The notes below the pieces were generated by a model that ran no database searches, was not told the origin of the DNA, and was given only the letters and a program-made list of their open reading frames with translations. The position numbers were made by a program, and so were the translations under genes. From a virus, in IMG/VR virus record IMGVR_UViG_3300010412_000079, positions 1 through 46,550 of that record: 46,550 nucleotides of DNA; one strand, written 5' to 3'. Positions within the stretch are counted from its first letter, which is position 1. Every line of letters begins with the position of its first letter. This document shows positions 1-8,097 of the stretch, piece by piece.

Positions 1-144
1 CACTTACCACTCAACCACATGGAGACGAAATGAAAAGTCTGCCCGCCTTGCTGTTTGCCCTGCTAATCGCCGTACTGATTGCCCCGATATCCGCACACGA
101 CGAACTGGTTGGCATGGAGACCATGGAGACCATGGAGACCATGG
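1..144. repeat. Direct terminal repeat, left copy
   Basis: Bases 1-144 are identical to 46407-46550, the last 144 bases of the window. The copy covers the leader and first 38 codons of the gene at 30 and ends inside its ATGGAGACC tandem repeat. The simplest reading is the overlap left when a circular or circularly permuted genome is written as a linear contig. A PBSX-type large terminase, which fits headful packaging, agrees with that. A true short terminal repeat cannot be excluded from sequence alone. Confidence 0.9.
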
Positions 145-404
145 AGACCATGGAGACCATGGTGGCTGCGGTGCCGCTCGCGTTCACCACCCAATTTGCC
201 CTCGCTGAGGCCACGGCAGCCACTGGAGCCACGGCAGCCACTGGAGCCACGGCAGCCACGGCAGCCACTGGAGCCACGGCAGCCACTGGTTACCGTGTGG
301 AGTGGCTGGTCAACAACATAATGGTGGCTGCCGCTAACTACACCCTGTCTCAGCTCGCCAGTGGTATCACGACCCGGCCGTTGACAGTAACCCCCGGGAG
401 CTAG
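30..404 (+). CDS. Secreted low-complexity repeat protein with signal peptide
   Basis: This is a 124-residue protein of unknown function. Residues 1-22 form a clear Sec signal peptide: a Lys near the start, a Leu/Ala/Ile-rich core, and ISA before a likely cleavage site. There is no lipobox Cys. Mature residues 29-43 are five Met-Glu-Thr repeats, and about residues 61-87 are Ala/Thr/Gly repeats with a six-residue period. A normal-looking tail of about 35 residues follows. GGAG lies six bases before the ATG. The gene has its own promoter (-10 at 46384-46389 in the repeated copy) and a terminator at 526-556, so it is a single-gene unit. The promoter resembles the one before the small terminase gene, so late expression is inferred. 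It could be a periplasmic or envelope protein acting in lysis or superinfection exclusion; neither is shown. Confidence 0.75.
   Translation: MKSLPALLFALLIAVLIAPISAHDELVGMETMETMETMETMETMVAAVPLAFTTQFALAEATAATGATAATGATAATAATGATAATGYRVEWLVNNIMVAAANYTLSQLASGITTRPLTVTPGS
114..158 (+). repeat. Five tandem 9-bp ATGGAGACC units
   Basis: Five perfect copies encode Met-Glu-Thr. The repeat is in frame, so copy-number change would not break the gene. The window's right end falls in the fourth unit of the duplicate copy. Confidence 0.95.
210..290 (+). repeat. 18-bp tandem repeat GCCACGGCAGCCACTGGA
   Basis: Near-perfect 18-bp units encode Ala-Thr-Ala-Ala-Thr-Gly, with one internal unit shortened to 9 bp. 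The near-identity at DNA level suggests recent slippage expansion. Confidence 0.9.
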
Positions 405-525
405 CAACGAGGACGGCAACGCACCGTTTGACCGATGTTGTATCTGACAGCGCCTATCTGGAACCCTGCCCAGGCAACCCCTGGTGGAATCGCTCCACCC
501 ACCCTGAGTGCTAGATACCCCAAAG

Positions 526-556
526 ATAAGCCCCGCAAGGGGCTTATTAATTTTAT
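526..556 (+). terminator. Intrinsic terminator after the first gene
   Basis: A perfect 9-bp stem (ATAAGCCCC with GGGGCTTAT), a GCAA tetraloop and a T-rich tail form a rho-independent terminator. It would end transcripts from the promoter at 46384 and any read-through from the tail genes. It insulates the early operon that starts at 657. The rest of 405-656 holds no gene. Confidence 0.85.
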
Positions 557-590
557 TAATCACGATAGCTGATCTTATAGTTAAAGTCTA

Positions 591-619
591 CTGGCTTTTT
601 GCACCTACGCTAGTACTAT
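591..619 (+). promoter_or_regulatory. Possible promoter of the first early operon
   Basis: TACTAT at 614-619 matches the -10 hexamer of the promoters at 14441 and 15384. A -35 match is poor (CTGGCT at 591-596). It lies 38 bp before the helicase start and just after a terminator, where a promoter is needed. Confidence 0.4.
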
Positions 620-656
620 AGGGGGTACAAACAAACACGGGGGGACGGGGGTTCAC

Positions 657-2243
657 ATGGACCAACAACAGTTTAACTTCAAGATGCCACCATACCAGCA
701 CCAGCTCGATGGGTGGCTCGTACAGCGGGACAAGATCGAGTTCGCCCTTACTATGGATATGGGCACTGGCAAGTCCAAGCTGTTATTGGACACCGTTGCA
801 TATCTGTACCTGAAGCGAAGGGTCAACTGCCTGCTATTGGTGGCGCCCAACGATGTCCACGTGTCTTGGGTGGAAACCGAGATTCCTAAACATCTCTCGC
901 CGTCTGTACCTTATAGGGCAGCATACTGGCGCAGTAGCATGAAAGCAGCCGAGCGTAAGCAGTGGGAGAATATGCTTGAGTGCCCTAGGGGCCACCTGTG
1001 CATAGCCACGTTTAACTACGAGGCACTACCTACGCTAAAAGCCAAGGCCCAAATGAAGGACCTGTTGACAAAACGGTTCGCGCTGCTAGCGTTAGACGAA
1101 TCGCATCGCATTAAGTCTCCCCGTAGTGCAGCAGCCACCACCTTGCGGCACTTACGCTCGCTCGCCAAGTATCGCAGGATACTAACGGGGACACCACTGT
1201 TGAACGACCCGCGCGATGTATACAGCCAGTTCTATTTTCTTAACCCCAATATAATAGGCCAGCGCACCTTTGCCAACTATAAAGCTAGATACTGCATGCA
1301 GACTCGACACTGCAGCCGGTGCCACTGCGAACCAAGCGAGCCACAAGCTACGACATGCGACCGCTGTGGTTCAAACAAGTTTTACCCGGTCGTAACCGGG
1401 TACCGTAACCAAGAAGAGCTTAGAGCTAAGATCAGTAGTCATATGTACAGGGTTAGTAAAGACAGGTGCACAGACCTACCACCTAAGACATATCAGCGTT
1501 TGGTGGTTGACCCCAGCCCTAAGCAACTTGCTTTGTACTCCACCCTGTTGAAGGATGGGGCTGCGCTGTTGCGGTCTGAGACTGGTGCTGATAAGTTAGC
1601 AGGGGAAACCGACGAGGACTACCTGTTACGGTTGTTGGTGGCGGATGAGGGCAAGGTTACCGCTAAGAACGCTATGCACCGCTTGCTCCGTGCGCGACAG
1701 GTGTGCGGTGGGTACCTGTACTCGGATGACCGCTCGGTACTGTGGGAAGCCTCGCCCAACCCAAAACTGCGAGCACTGCTCAGCATGCTGCAGGATATAC
1801 CGGGTAAGGTGGTAGTATGGGTGGCGTTTGTGGATGAGTTGCGTGCTGTTGCCAGAGGGTTGCAAGATGCCGGTATAAGCTATGTCACCTATTACGGCGA
1901 AGTACCTGTGGATGAGCGTAGGCAAGCACGTCTTAGCTTCGCGTCGGAGAACGGCGCAAAGGTGTTCCTAGGCACTGCTGCTGCTGCTGGAACAGGGTTA
2001 AACGAATTAGTGGTGGCGAACGTTGTCATCTACTACAGCAACACACTCAAGGCTGGCGACCGCTGGCAGAGTGAGGATAGAACACACCGTATCGGGTTGC
2101 GTGGAACAGTGGTGTATTACGACCTGGTACTGCGTGGTACTTGCGATACCAAGTTGTTAGGGTTGTTTGACAAGAAAAAGCGAATGGCTAGCTTTTTGCT
2201 GGGCGACCCAAACAATGTTGCTTTAGACGCAATAGTTAAGTAG
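657..2243 (+). CDS. SNF2-type superfamily 2 helicase/translocase
   Basis: This 528-residue ATPase should move along double-stranded DNA. Motif I is GTGKS (36-40), motif II is DESH (147-150) and motif III is TGTP (177-180). A Cys cluster at 213-237 (CxxC pairs) forms a zinc-ribbon-like insert. The C-terminal RecA domain ends with motif VI at 471-480 (DRTHRIG). The size and motif order fit the short SNF2-like helicases of phages, which lack the long accessory domains of chromatin remodellers. A G-rich Shine-Dalgarno lies upstream of the ATG. It heads the replication block (SSB-like, primase, UvrD-like), so a role in replication, recombination or strand opening is likely. The exact substrate is not visible. 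Confidence 0.9.
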   Translation: MDQQQFNFKMPPYQHQLDGWLVQRDKIEFALTMDMGTGKSKLLLDTVAYLYLKRRVNCLLLVAPNDVHVSWVETEIPKHLSPSVPYRAAYWRSSMKAAERKQWENMLECPRGHLCIATFNYEALPTLKAKAQMKDLLTKRFALLALDESHRIKSPRSAAATTLRHLRSLAKYRRILTGTPLLNDPRDVYSQFYFLNPNIIGQRTFANYKARYCMQTRHCSRCHCEPSEPQATTCDRCGSNKFYPVVTGYRNQEELRAKISSHMYRVSKDRCTDLPPKTYQRLVVDPSPKQLALYSTLLKDGAALLRSETGADKLAGETDEDYLLRLLVADEGKVTAKNAMHRLLRARQVCGGYLYSDDRSVLWEASPNPKLRALLSMLQDIPGKVVVWVAFVDELRAVARGLQDAGISYVTYYGEVPVDERRQARLSFASENGAKVFLGTAAAAGTGLNELVVANVVIYYSNTLKAGDRWQSEDRTHRIGLRGTVVYYDLVLRGTCDTKLLGLFDKKKRMASFLLGDPNNVALDAIVK

Positions 2244-2273
2244 TATAAAGCTTCACAACAAGAGGGGTATCAA

Positions 2274-2840
2274 ATGCTTGATTACAACGACCTTCAGGAT
2301 ACGGGCGCGGGCGAAGAACTAAAGCTAGCTGATCTCGGTGTAGTGACTGCTCTGGCTCGCAAGATGTGGAAGTTGGAGGTGGAGGTTAACGCTGAACGGT
2401 TCAAGCTGAAAGAGATGGAATCCGAGTTGCGTAGATTAAGCGAGGTGGATCTGCCGACTGCACTGCAGGAAGCGGGGGTGGAGAGCTTAACGCTTGCCAA
2501 CGGCTATCGGCTTGGAATCACCGAAACGCTGTATGCTTCCATACCCGAAAAGAACAAGAAGGAGTGTGCCGAGTGGTTGTGTGATCACGACCTGCCGGAT
2601 CTGGTAGGGTACGCCTTAATTACCACGTTCAGCAGCTACCAGGGCGAAGAGGCCGCGAATACCGCTGCTGCATTGCGCGAACAAGGGTTAATGGTGGAAC
2701 TGCGTCCAGGTATGAACACAACCAGCGTGAAAGCAGCATTGCGTGAGCTTATGGAGAAAGGGGAGGACGTACCCTTATCACTGTTTGGTGCCTATTTGCT
2801 CCGCCGGGCGGTACTGTCCGAGCCAAAGAAAGGAAAGTAA
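2274..2840 (+). CDS. Conserved-looking phage protein of unknown function
   Basis: The protein has 188 residues and no recognised domain. Residues 28-66 are strongly charged and predicted to form a helical coiled coil; a compact domain follows and the C-terminus is Lys-rich. An AGAGGGG Shine-Dalgarno sits before the ATG. It lies between the SNF2-like helicase and the SSB-like gene and is presumably co-transcribed with them, so a replication or recombination accessory role is a reasonable guess from position only. Confidence 0.75.
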   Translation: MLDYNDLQDTGAGEELKLADLGVVTALARKMWKLEVEVNAERFKLKEMESELRRLSEVDLPTALQEAGVESLTLANGYRLGITETLYASIPEKNKKECAEWLCDHDLPDLVGYALITTFSSYQGEEAANTAAALREQGLMVELRPGMNTTSVKAALRELMEKGEDVPLSLFGAYLLRRAVLSEPKKGK

Positions 2841-2907
2841 TTCATGATGGTGCGGGGGCGACCACTCCTCCTGGTGCAGTAATGCCCCAGTAACTGCCTC
2901 CAAGGTA

Positions 2908-3090
2908 GTGGGCACCTATCCCGACCCCGAGCTCCAGGGGAGTCCACAAGGAGCAAACGCTGTAAGCGGTATACAGCGCACTACCAGCGCGTTAAGGCGT
3001 TGTCGTGGCACTAACAACGGCGCCCCCTGTCGTCGGCAATACTGCAAACAGGGAAAACACACGACCCTAGTCCACAGGGGCTGCAAATAG
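2908..3090 (+). CDS. Possible small Cys/Arg-rich protein
   Basis: A 60-codon GTG-start frame whose last 30 residues carry C-x7-C-x4-C and a final HRGC, reminiscent of small zinc-binding phage proteins. The Shine-Dalgarno is poor: AAGG is only two bases from the GTG. The better AAGGAG at about 2948 has no start codon after it. It could be a real small gene or chance. If it is not a gene, 2841-3117 is a 277-bp gap with no other feature I can support. Confidence 0.3.
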   Translation: MGTYPDPELQGSPQGANAVSGIQRTTSALRRCRGTNNGAPCRRQYCKQGKHTTLVHRGCK

Positions 3091-3117
3091 TGGGCAACAA
3101 CCTTGGAGTTACTTGTT

Positions 3118-4002
3118 ATGGCAACAACCACAAAACGTGCCAGCGCTGGCACTGAGAGTACCGCAGTGACAACCACCAAGAACCAAGCGATGACAGCGCT
3201 CGAAGAACAGCAGCGTGCACTCGCTATCATGGGTGCCGAGTTTGAGCAGGAGGCCGACGGGGGGTACGAGGAAACCGACCGGGACAGTTACGCCATCCCG
3301 TTTATTAAAATACTCCAGAAAATGTCACCTGAGGTTGATGAGGAGAGTGGGCAGTATGTTGAAGGAGCACGTCCTGGGATGTTTTACAACAGCGCTACTG
3401 GAAAGCTGGCCGACGGTAAGACTGGAATCATTATTATTCCTGTGCATTTCCGCCGCCGTTTCCTGCACTGGGCGGACCGCGAGATGGGGGGTGGCTACAA
3501 GGGCGACTATAGCGTGACAGAAGCGGAGCAAATGAAGCGGGGAACCATCCGGGGTAAGTCCGGCCGCGATGAGTTCGGCGACGGCACTTACCTCGCCGAC
3601 ACTCGTGAGCATTATGTGATGTGGGTGGATGACGACGACTCCCAGCTTGGCGTTATCTCCATGTCCAGCACCCAGATCAAAAAGTCCAAGAAATGGCTGA
3701 ACCAGATGGATGCGGTTCGTCTCACCAATAGCAAGGGCATCAAGTACCGCCCGCCGAGCTGGGCAAGGTTATGGCGTGCTACCAGTGTGGCAGAGAAGAA
3801 CGACCAGGGTAGCTGGTACGGGTGGGTACTGGAACCCTTCGCGTGGGAAGACAACCCCGCGCGGTTCCAAGTGTGTAAGCAAATGCATAACGCCATAACC
3901 AGCGGCGAGCTGAAGCGGGAGGACCCGGTTTTCGACAATGTCCAGGCTGCTAGTGAATCGCCCAGCAACTACGACGTTGACGACAGCGACTTAGCATTTT
4001 AG
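3118..4002 (+). CDS. Single-stranded DNA-binding-like protein with acidic tail
   Basis: The product is 294 residues. The core (about 40-230) is a mixed beta-rich domain with many aromatic and basic residues. The C-terminus is a short acidic tail ending Asp-Leu-Ala-Phe, the arrangement used by SSB and T7 gp2.5-like proteins to recruit partners. A Gln/Glu-rich linker precedes the core. ATG 3118 is chosen over the upstream TTG at 3103 because GGAG lies nine bases before it. Neighbours are helicase and primase genes, which supports an ssDNA-binding role. I infer the family from the tail and context, not from a strong motif. Confidence 0.6.
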   Translation: MATTTKRASAGTESTAVTTTKNQAMTALEEQQRALAIMGAEFEQEADGGYEETDRDSYAIPFIKILQKMSPEVDEESGQYVEGARPGMFYNSATGKLADGKTGIIIIPVHFRRRFLHWADREMGGGYKGDYSVTEAEQMKRGTIRGKSGRDEFGDGTYLADTREHYVMWVDDDDSQLGVISMSSTQIKKSKKWLNQMDAVRLTNSKGIKYRPPSWARLWRATSVAEKNDQGSWYGWVLEPFAWEDNPARFQVCKQMHNAITSGELKREDPVFDNVQAASESPSNYDVDDSDLAF

Positions 4003-4010
4003 TTGTATGC

Positions 4011-4039
4011 AATGGGGCGCGGTGGGTCCGCGCCCCATT
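4011..4039 (+). other. Perfect 12-bp intercistronic hairpin
   Basis: AATGGGGCGCGG pairs with CCGCGCCCCATT around a TGGGT loop. There is no U tract. It ends just before the Shine-Dalgarno of the primase gene, so an mRNA-stabilising or processing element is more likely than a terminator. Confidence 0.8.
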
Positions 4040-4050
4040 GAGGAGACAAC

Positions 4051-5631
4051 ATGAAAAAACCACAAGAAACCCGTATGATGGCGTTGTTCAACGGGTTGAC
4101 TAGAGCTTTCGGTAAGTACCAGGAAGCGCAACAACCAACTACCGCTGGCGAAAAGAATAAAGGAAGAGGTATCACCGTCCACGGCGTGCTTACTGACGCC
4201 AATTGGAAAGCGCATTTATCTGGCCAGCAGCGTCTCGGGGTGGTACCCATACGAGATGACCACACCGTGTTATTTGGCGCTATAGACATAGACGACTATG
4301 GCTTGAGCGTAGAAACTATCGCTCAACGTGCGTCGCAGTTTCCGTTAGTTATTACCCGCAGTAAGAGCGGCGGAGCTCACCTGTGGTTGTTCCTTAAGAA
4401 ACCAGTACAAGCCAGCATTGTTCGTGCGCACTTGCATCGTTGGGCAGTCTACCTCGGCTATCCAAGTGCGGAAGTGTTTCCTAAGCAGGACACTCTCGCG
4501 GGGCAGGATGACGTAGGCAACTGGATTAACATGCCCTACTTTGACGCCGACAGGACAACCTGTTACGGCGTGGTTGGTGGTACGGCGTTACCGCTTAATG
4601 AGTGGCTAGACCTTGCCGAGTCAGCGCGGGTAGCTGAGACACAGCTAGAGCAGGTAGCACCCCCTGACGTGTCCGGGTTGGAGGGGTCTCCACCATGTTT
4701 GCAGGCTATGGCGCTGTATGGGGTACCACAGGGGCACCGCAATGTCGCTCTTTTCGCTTTTGGTGTACTGGCCAAAAAGCAGTGCCCGTCAGCGTGGGAA
4801 GATCAGCTACAAAAGTTCAACCAAACGTTATTGGTGCCACCCCTTGAGCTCCGTGAAGTAAACGACACGGTCAAGTCCCATAAAAAGCGGGATTATTTCT
4901 ACCCGTGTGGTAAACCCCCATTGGTCAGCTACTGCAATAAAGCCATCTGCAGAAAAATGGAGTTCGGTATAGGTGGGTCAGCTGAAGATCCGGGTGTGCA
5001 GATAGACTCAATAACTAAAATCAACACCGAGCCTCCATCGTACATAGTGCAGGTCAATGGCAAACGTGTTCAGTTTAGGGATGCTGACACGTTGCTGGTG
5101 CAAAATAAGTTCCGGCGGGTCATATTTGAGGTGTTAGATGTGGTACCAACACCTGTCAGGGCCACAAAGTGGGCAGAACTTCTCAATACGCTTATGCGCA
5201 ATGCTACTATGGTGGATGCCCCCGAGGACGCGGGTATTTTTGGCCAGTTTAGGTTGCATCTACACAACTTCTGTACTGGTAGAGCTAGGGCCAGAGATAA
5301 GGTTGAGATGCTGCAGGGTAAACCGTATCTTGACGATGAGGGGTGGACGTGGTTTAGGAGCCTCGACCTGCTAACCTACTTGGAACGTCAGAAGTTTCGT
5401 GCTTACTCGCCAAGCCAAATCTGGGTTATGTTGCGTGAACGGCTCGGCTGTAAGCATAAGTTCTTTAACCTCAAGGGGCAAGGGTGCAACGCGTGGGCAG
5501 TACCACCATTCTCCGAGCTAGGGGAACAAAACGAAGAGTTCGACGTACCGCACGTTGAGCAGGTAGAAACGTTTGATAACTTTGTGCCTGCCGAGTATCA
5601 TGAACAAAGCGTTTCTTGGGAGGATGATTAA
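4051..5631 (+). CDS. Archaeo-eukaryotic-type primase (PrimPol family)
   Basis: A 526-residue protein expected to make primers for phage replication. The AEP catalytic motif DxD is at 79-81 (IDIDDY) and the motif II-like SGGAH at 106-110 is followed by a hydrophobic strand. Next comes a KQ...GNWINMPYF stretch typical of phage and TOTE-type AEP primases. Residues about 220-300 look like a helical PriCT-type region. A Cys cluster near 285-300 could bind zinc. The last 200 residues are unassigned. A GAGGAGA Shine-Dalgarno precedes the ATG. With no DnaG- or DnaB-like gene in the window, this is the likely priming enzyme beside the polymerase at 12320. Confidence 0.85.
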   Translation: MKKPQETRMMALFNGLTRAFGKYQEAQQPTTAGEKNKGRGITVHGVLTDANWKAHLSGQQRLGVVPIRDDHTVLFGAIDIDDYGLSVETIAQRASQFPLVITRSKSGGAHLWLFLKKPVQASIVRAHLHRWAVYLGYPSAEVFPKQDTLAGQDDVGNWINMPYFDADRTTCYGVVGGTALPLNEWLDLAESARVAETQLEQVAPPDVSGLEGSPPCLQAMALYGVPQGHRNVALFAFGVLAKKQCPSAWEDQLQKFNQTLLVPPLELREVNDTVKSHKKRDYFYPCGKPPLVSYCNKAICRKMEFGIGGSAEDPGVQIDSITKINTEPPSYIVQVNGKRVQFRDADTLLVQNKFRRVIFEVLDVVPTPVRATKWAELLNTLMRNATMVDAPEDAGIFGQFRLHLHNFCTGRARARDKVEMLQGKPYLDDEGWTWFRSLDLLTYLERQKFRAYSPSQIWVMLRERLGCKHKFFNLKGQGCNAWAVPPFSELGEQNEEFDVPHVEQVETFDNFVPAEYHEQSVSWEDD

Positions 5632-5632
5632 T

Positions 5633-7054
5633 ATGCGCGTGCAAATGGTGCTTGGTGGTCCAGGTGCTGGTAAGACAACAAACTTGCTTAAGCATGTTGA
5701 GGGGTTTCTAGGTGAGGGTATAGCACCAAGCAAGATAGCGTTTGTTAGTCTCACTAAAGCAGCAGCAGAAGAAGCGGTCTCCAGGGCGTGCGACCGCTTC
5801 AGCCTTTCAAGGTCGAGGTTTGAGTATTTCAGAACCATTCATAGCGCTTGCTTTCGTGCGCTTGGTTTGCGTAAGAAAGACGTGTTGGGGCGAGGCGATT
5901 GGCGGGAACTGTCTTCAATGTTGGGGGTGCCATTCACTGGTCGTACTGCATTACCAGGCGAGCCGGTCGGAGATGGCCAGTGCGTGGGGGACAAGTGCCT
6001 GTCGATCATAGACCTCGCGCGTGCTACGCAGCAGCCACTGGAAGATGTGTGGCGTGCCATAGGTGAAGATCTGCAGTGGTACACCCTCAAGCTGGTTAAA
6101 GACACCATAGCACGCTATAAGGCGGACACAGGAAAGGTTGACTTTGGTGACATGCTTAGTATTGCACTTCGCCAGAAGCTAATCTTACCTGTAGACATAG
6201 CTATTATTGACGAGGCGCAAGACAACACTAAAGCGCAGTGGTCCGTATTGCGTTGCTTGTTTAGGAAGGCAAAGCTGGTGATTATTGCTGGGGACGACGA
6301 CCAGGCTATACACTCCTGGGCGGGTGCAGACATAAGGCACTTTCTGAGCATACGAGCAGAGCGTGAGGTGCTACCTAAGAGCCATAGACTACCCACCCCG
6401 GTGTGGGAAGTGGGCGCACGTGTGGCGAGCCGTATTGCACAGCGCATACCTAAGGACTGGCGAGCCGCGGATCACGCTGGTAGCGTGCAGCATGTTCCAT
6501 CCATAGATAGCGTGGATATAAACACTGGTACGGGTGGGTGGATGTTGCTAGTACGCAGTCACCACCAAGTACCAGCGCTTGAAAAAGATCTGCGTGCTCG
6601 CGGGGTGTTGTACAGCACACAGCGTGGACCTAGCGTATACCCTGCACACGTATCCGCTATTGTTGCATGGGAACGTAGGCGCGGCGGGCGTGAGTGTAGC
6701 GAGTCGGACGAGCAGCGCTACGCACCATTGGTAGACCCGCGTATCCCTAGCTCGGCCCCGTGGTTTGACGCGTTCGTGGGGGTGGACCAGGAACAGCGTG
6801 CATATTACCGTTCGGTGTTGCGTAATGGAACGAAGCTCACGGACAAGCCACAGGTGTATATCGGTACCATACACAGCGTGAAGGGTAAGGAGGCGGAAAA
6901 CGTAGTGCTATTCACGGACATGACGGAACGTATTGCACGTTCACACGATTCGGAGCCAGACACGGAACACCGGGTGTTCTACGTTGGTGCCACACGTGCA
7001 AGGCGCAACCTATATATAGTGGACCCGGAGGGACCGCTAGGCTATCGGGTTTAA
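5633..7054 (+). CDS. UvrD/Rep-like superfamily 1 DNA helicase
   Basis: The product is 473 residues and a 3'-5' helicase by family. Walker A is GGPGAGKTT (8-16), Walker B is DEAQD (193-197) and motif III is AGDDDQAIHSW, followed by a KSHRLP motif IV-like segment. Motif V is IHSVKGKEAENV, and motif VI is VGATRARRNL near the C-terminus. It is shorter than cellular UvrD and lacks large 1B/2B subdomains. ATG 5633 is chosen because GGGAGG is about ten bases upstream and it starts right after the primase stop. It closes the first early operon. Confidence 0.9.
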   Translation: MRVQMVLGGPGAGKTTNLLKHVEGFLGEGIAPSKIAFVSLTKAAAEEAVSRACDRFSLSRSRFEYFRTIHSACFRALGLRKKDVLGRGDWRELSSMLGVPFTGRTALPGEPVGDGQCVGDKCLSIIDLARATQQPLEDVWRAIGEDLQWYTLKLVKDTIARYKADTGKVDFGDMLSIALRQKLILPVDIAIIDEAQDNTKAQWSVLRCLFRKAKLVIIAGDDDQAIHSWAGADIRHFLSIRAEREVLPKSHRLPTPVWEVGARVASRIAQRIPKDWRAADHAGSVQHVPSIDSVDINTGTGGWMLLVRSHHQVPALEKDLRARGVLYSTQRGPSVYPAHVSAIVAWERRRGGRECSESDEQRYAPLVDPRIPSSAPWFDAFVGVDQEQRAYYRSVLRNGTKLTDKPQVYIGTIHSVKGKEAENVVLFTDMTERIARSHDSEPDTEHRVFYVGATRARRNLYIVDPEGPLGYRV

Positions 7055-7070
7055 CTCGCCAATAGCTATA

Positions 7071-7104
7071 TACAATTGTACGCGCCGACCTTATCTGATA
7101 ACAT
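7071..7104 (+). promoter_or_regulatory. Early promoter with palindrome over the -35
   Basis: TACAATTGTA (7071-7080) is a perfect palindrome overlapping the -35 hexamer TTGTAC (7076-7081). A 17-bp spacer leads to TAACAT (7099-7104), preceded by TG to make an extended -10. The predicted start is near 7110-7112. The palindrome recurs at 14414, 15349 and 19080, so it may be a shared operator. Confidence 0.7.
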
Positions 7105-7109
7105 ACAGT

Positions 7110-7138
7110 CTTAGTTGGTGCACGGGGCACCAACTAAG
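7110..7138 (+). other. Hairpin at the predicted 5' end of the modification operon
   Basis: A perfect 12-bp stem (CTTAGTTGGTGC with its complement) has an ACGGG loop. It begins where transcription from the promoter at 7071 should start, so the mRNA would begin with the stem. The same ACGGG loop caps the hairpin at 14454. No U tract is present. Confidence 0.8.
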
Positions 7139-7156
7139 TAGACCGGGGATACCATC

Positions 7157-8023
7157 ATGTCAAACACCTTTTACGTTGTCACCCTTGGTGGCAAGAAACA
7201 AGAGGCCGCGCTTGTTGCCGTAGGTTACAGCCTGGAACACGCCAGTGAGTTCGGCGAGTACAGTTTGGAGGTCCCTTACGTGGTATTATCAAGTGCTAAA
7301 GACACGGCCGCCCTGTTGAGGGGGACCGAGATACATACCATCCATAAGCAGCTATTCGGTACCGGTATGGGTAACGACACCAAGACTGGCTTGGCCAACA
7401 AGCTGTTTCCCAAGATGCAGGACTGGTATCAAGAAATGGTGGATGGCTCTGGAGACGGGCTCGAAAAGAAGGGTATCGTTGACCTGGACATATGGGCGCT
7501 GGGTCGAGTGCTGGAGGCCGCGCAGGTGGAGGCCGCGCAGGTGGAGGCCACGCAGGTGGAGGCCACGCAGGTTGAGGCCACGCAGGTGGAGGCCACGCAG
7601 GTGGAGGCCGCGCAGGTGGAGGCCACGCAGGTGGAGGCCACGCAGGTGGAGGCCACGCAGGTGGAGGCCACCATAACCAGTATGTCGTCGTGCGAGGTCA
7701 CCTATGGGTATGACTTCACCCGGTATGCACCATCTGCAGCGGCGGACAAGACTAGCGGAGCAAAGAAGCCACGCACCCCCAAGGAAAAGAAGGAGCGGCG
7801 CCCCAGTGTCAAACAGCGAATCCGCGGCATGCTGGTAAAAGGCTACCGGGTCCGGCCGTCAGACTTCCCAGATAACGCGTTCAACACGGTGAAAAGCCAA
7901 GCCAACTACCTGCGTTATCCAAGCTTGTGCGGTGATGGTGGCCCCATCAATGTACAACAGGGCACAGACGCACAGGGGGTGTTCTGGTACCTTCCGGATA
8001 CCGCACACAGGGGTGGCGAGTAG
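7157..8023 (+). CDS. Unknown protein with a ten-unit Glu-Ala-Thr-Gln-Val repeat
   Basis: The protein has 288 residues in three parts. Residues 1-119 are a globular domain I do not recognise. Residues 120-172 are ten tandem five-residue Glu-Ala-(Ala/Thr)-Gln-Val units, probably one long helix. Residues about 195-288 begin with a Lys/Arg-rich stretch and continue as a compact, possibly DNA-binding domain. It is the first gene after the promoter at 7071 and precedes queD, so it may belong to the 7-deazaguanine or replication operon. No catalytic motif is visible. Confidence 0.8.
   Translation: MSNTFYVVTLGGKKQEAALVAVGYSLEHASEFGEYSLEVPYVVLSSAKDTAALLRGTEIHTIHKQLFGTGMGNDTKTGLANKLFPKMQDWYQEMVDGSGDGLEKKGIVDLDIWALGRVLEAAQVEAAQVEATQVEATQVEATQVEATQVEAAQVEATQVEATQVEATQVEATITSMSSCEVTYGYDFTRYAPSAAADKTSGAKKPRTPKEKKERRPSVKQRIRGMLVKGYRVRPSDFPDNAFNTVKSQANYLRYPSLCGDGGPINVQQGTDAQGVFWYLPDTAHRGGE
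7514..7672 (+). repeat. 15-bp tandem repeat GAGGCCACGCAGGTG, ten units plus partial
   Basis: Ten near-identical units with only GCG/ACG alternation and one GTT for GTG encode Glu-Ala-(Ala/Thr)-Gln-Val. The repeat preserves frame and joins the two globular parts of the protein. Confidence 0.95.
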
Positions 8024-8042
8024 CCAACTACCCCAACTACCT

Positions 8043-8066
8043 GGGGGGCGGTTGTAGCCGCCCCCC
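8043..8066 (+). other. Intercistronic GC-rich hairpin before queD
   Basis: GGGGGGCGG pairs perfectly with CCGCCCCCC around TTGTAG. There is no U tract. It lies 32 bp before the queD start. Confidence 0.75.
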
Positions 8067-8097
8067 AAGCAACAACCACAACATCGGAGACATTACT

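Noticed and set aside
79-321. Second frame of Arg-Pro-Trp repeats across the first gene
   Set aside because: It is an out-of-frame reading of the same tandem repeats, with no ribosome site.
600-625. T7-like promoter ending TACTATAGGGG
   Set aside because: The upstream part does not match and no phage RNA polymerase gene is present; a host-type -10 is more likely.
7429-7701. Reverse-strand frame rich in Cys-Val-Ala-Ser-Thr
   Set aside because: It is the mirror of the 15-bp repeat; no reverse-strand gene or start signal exists elsewhere in this genome.
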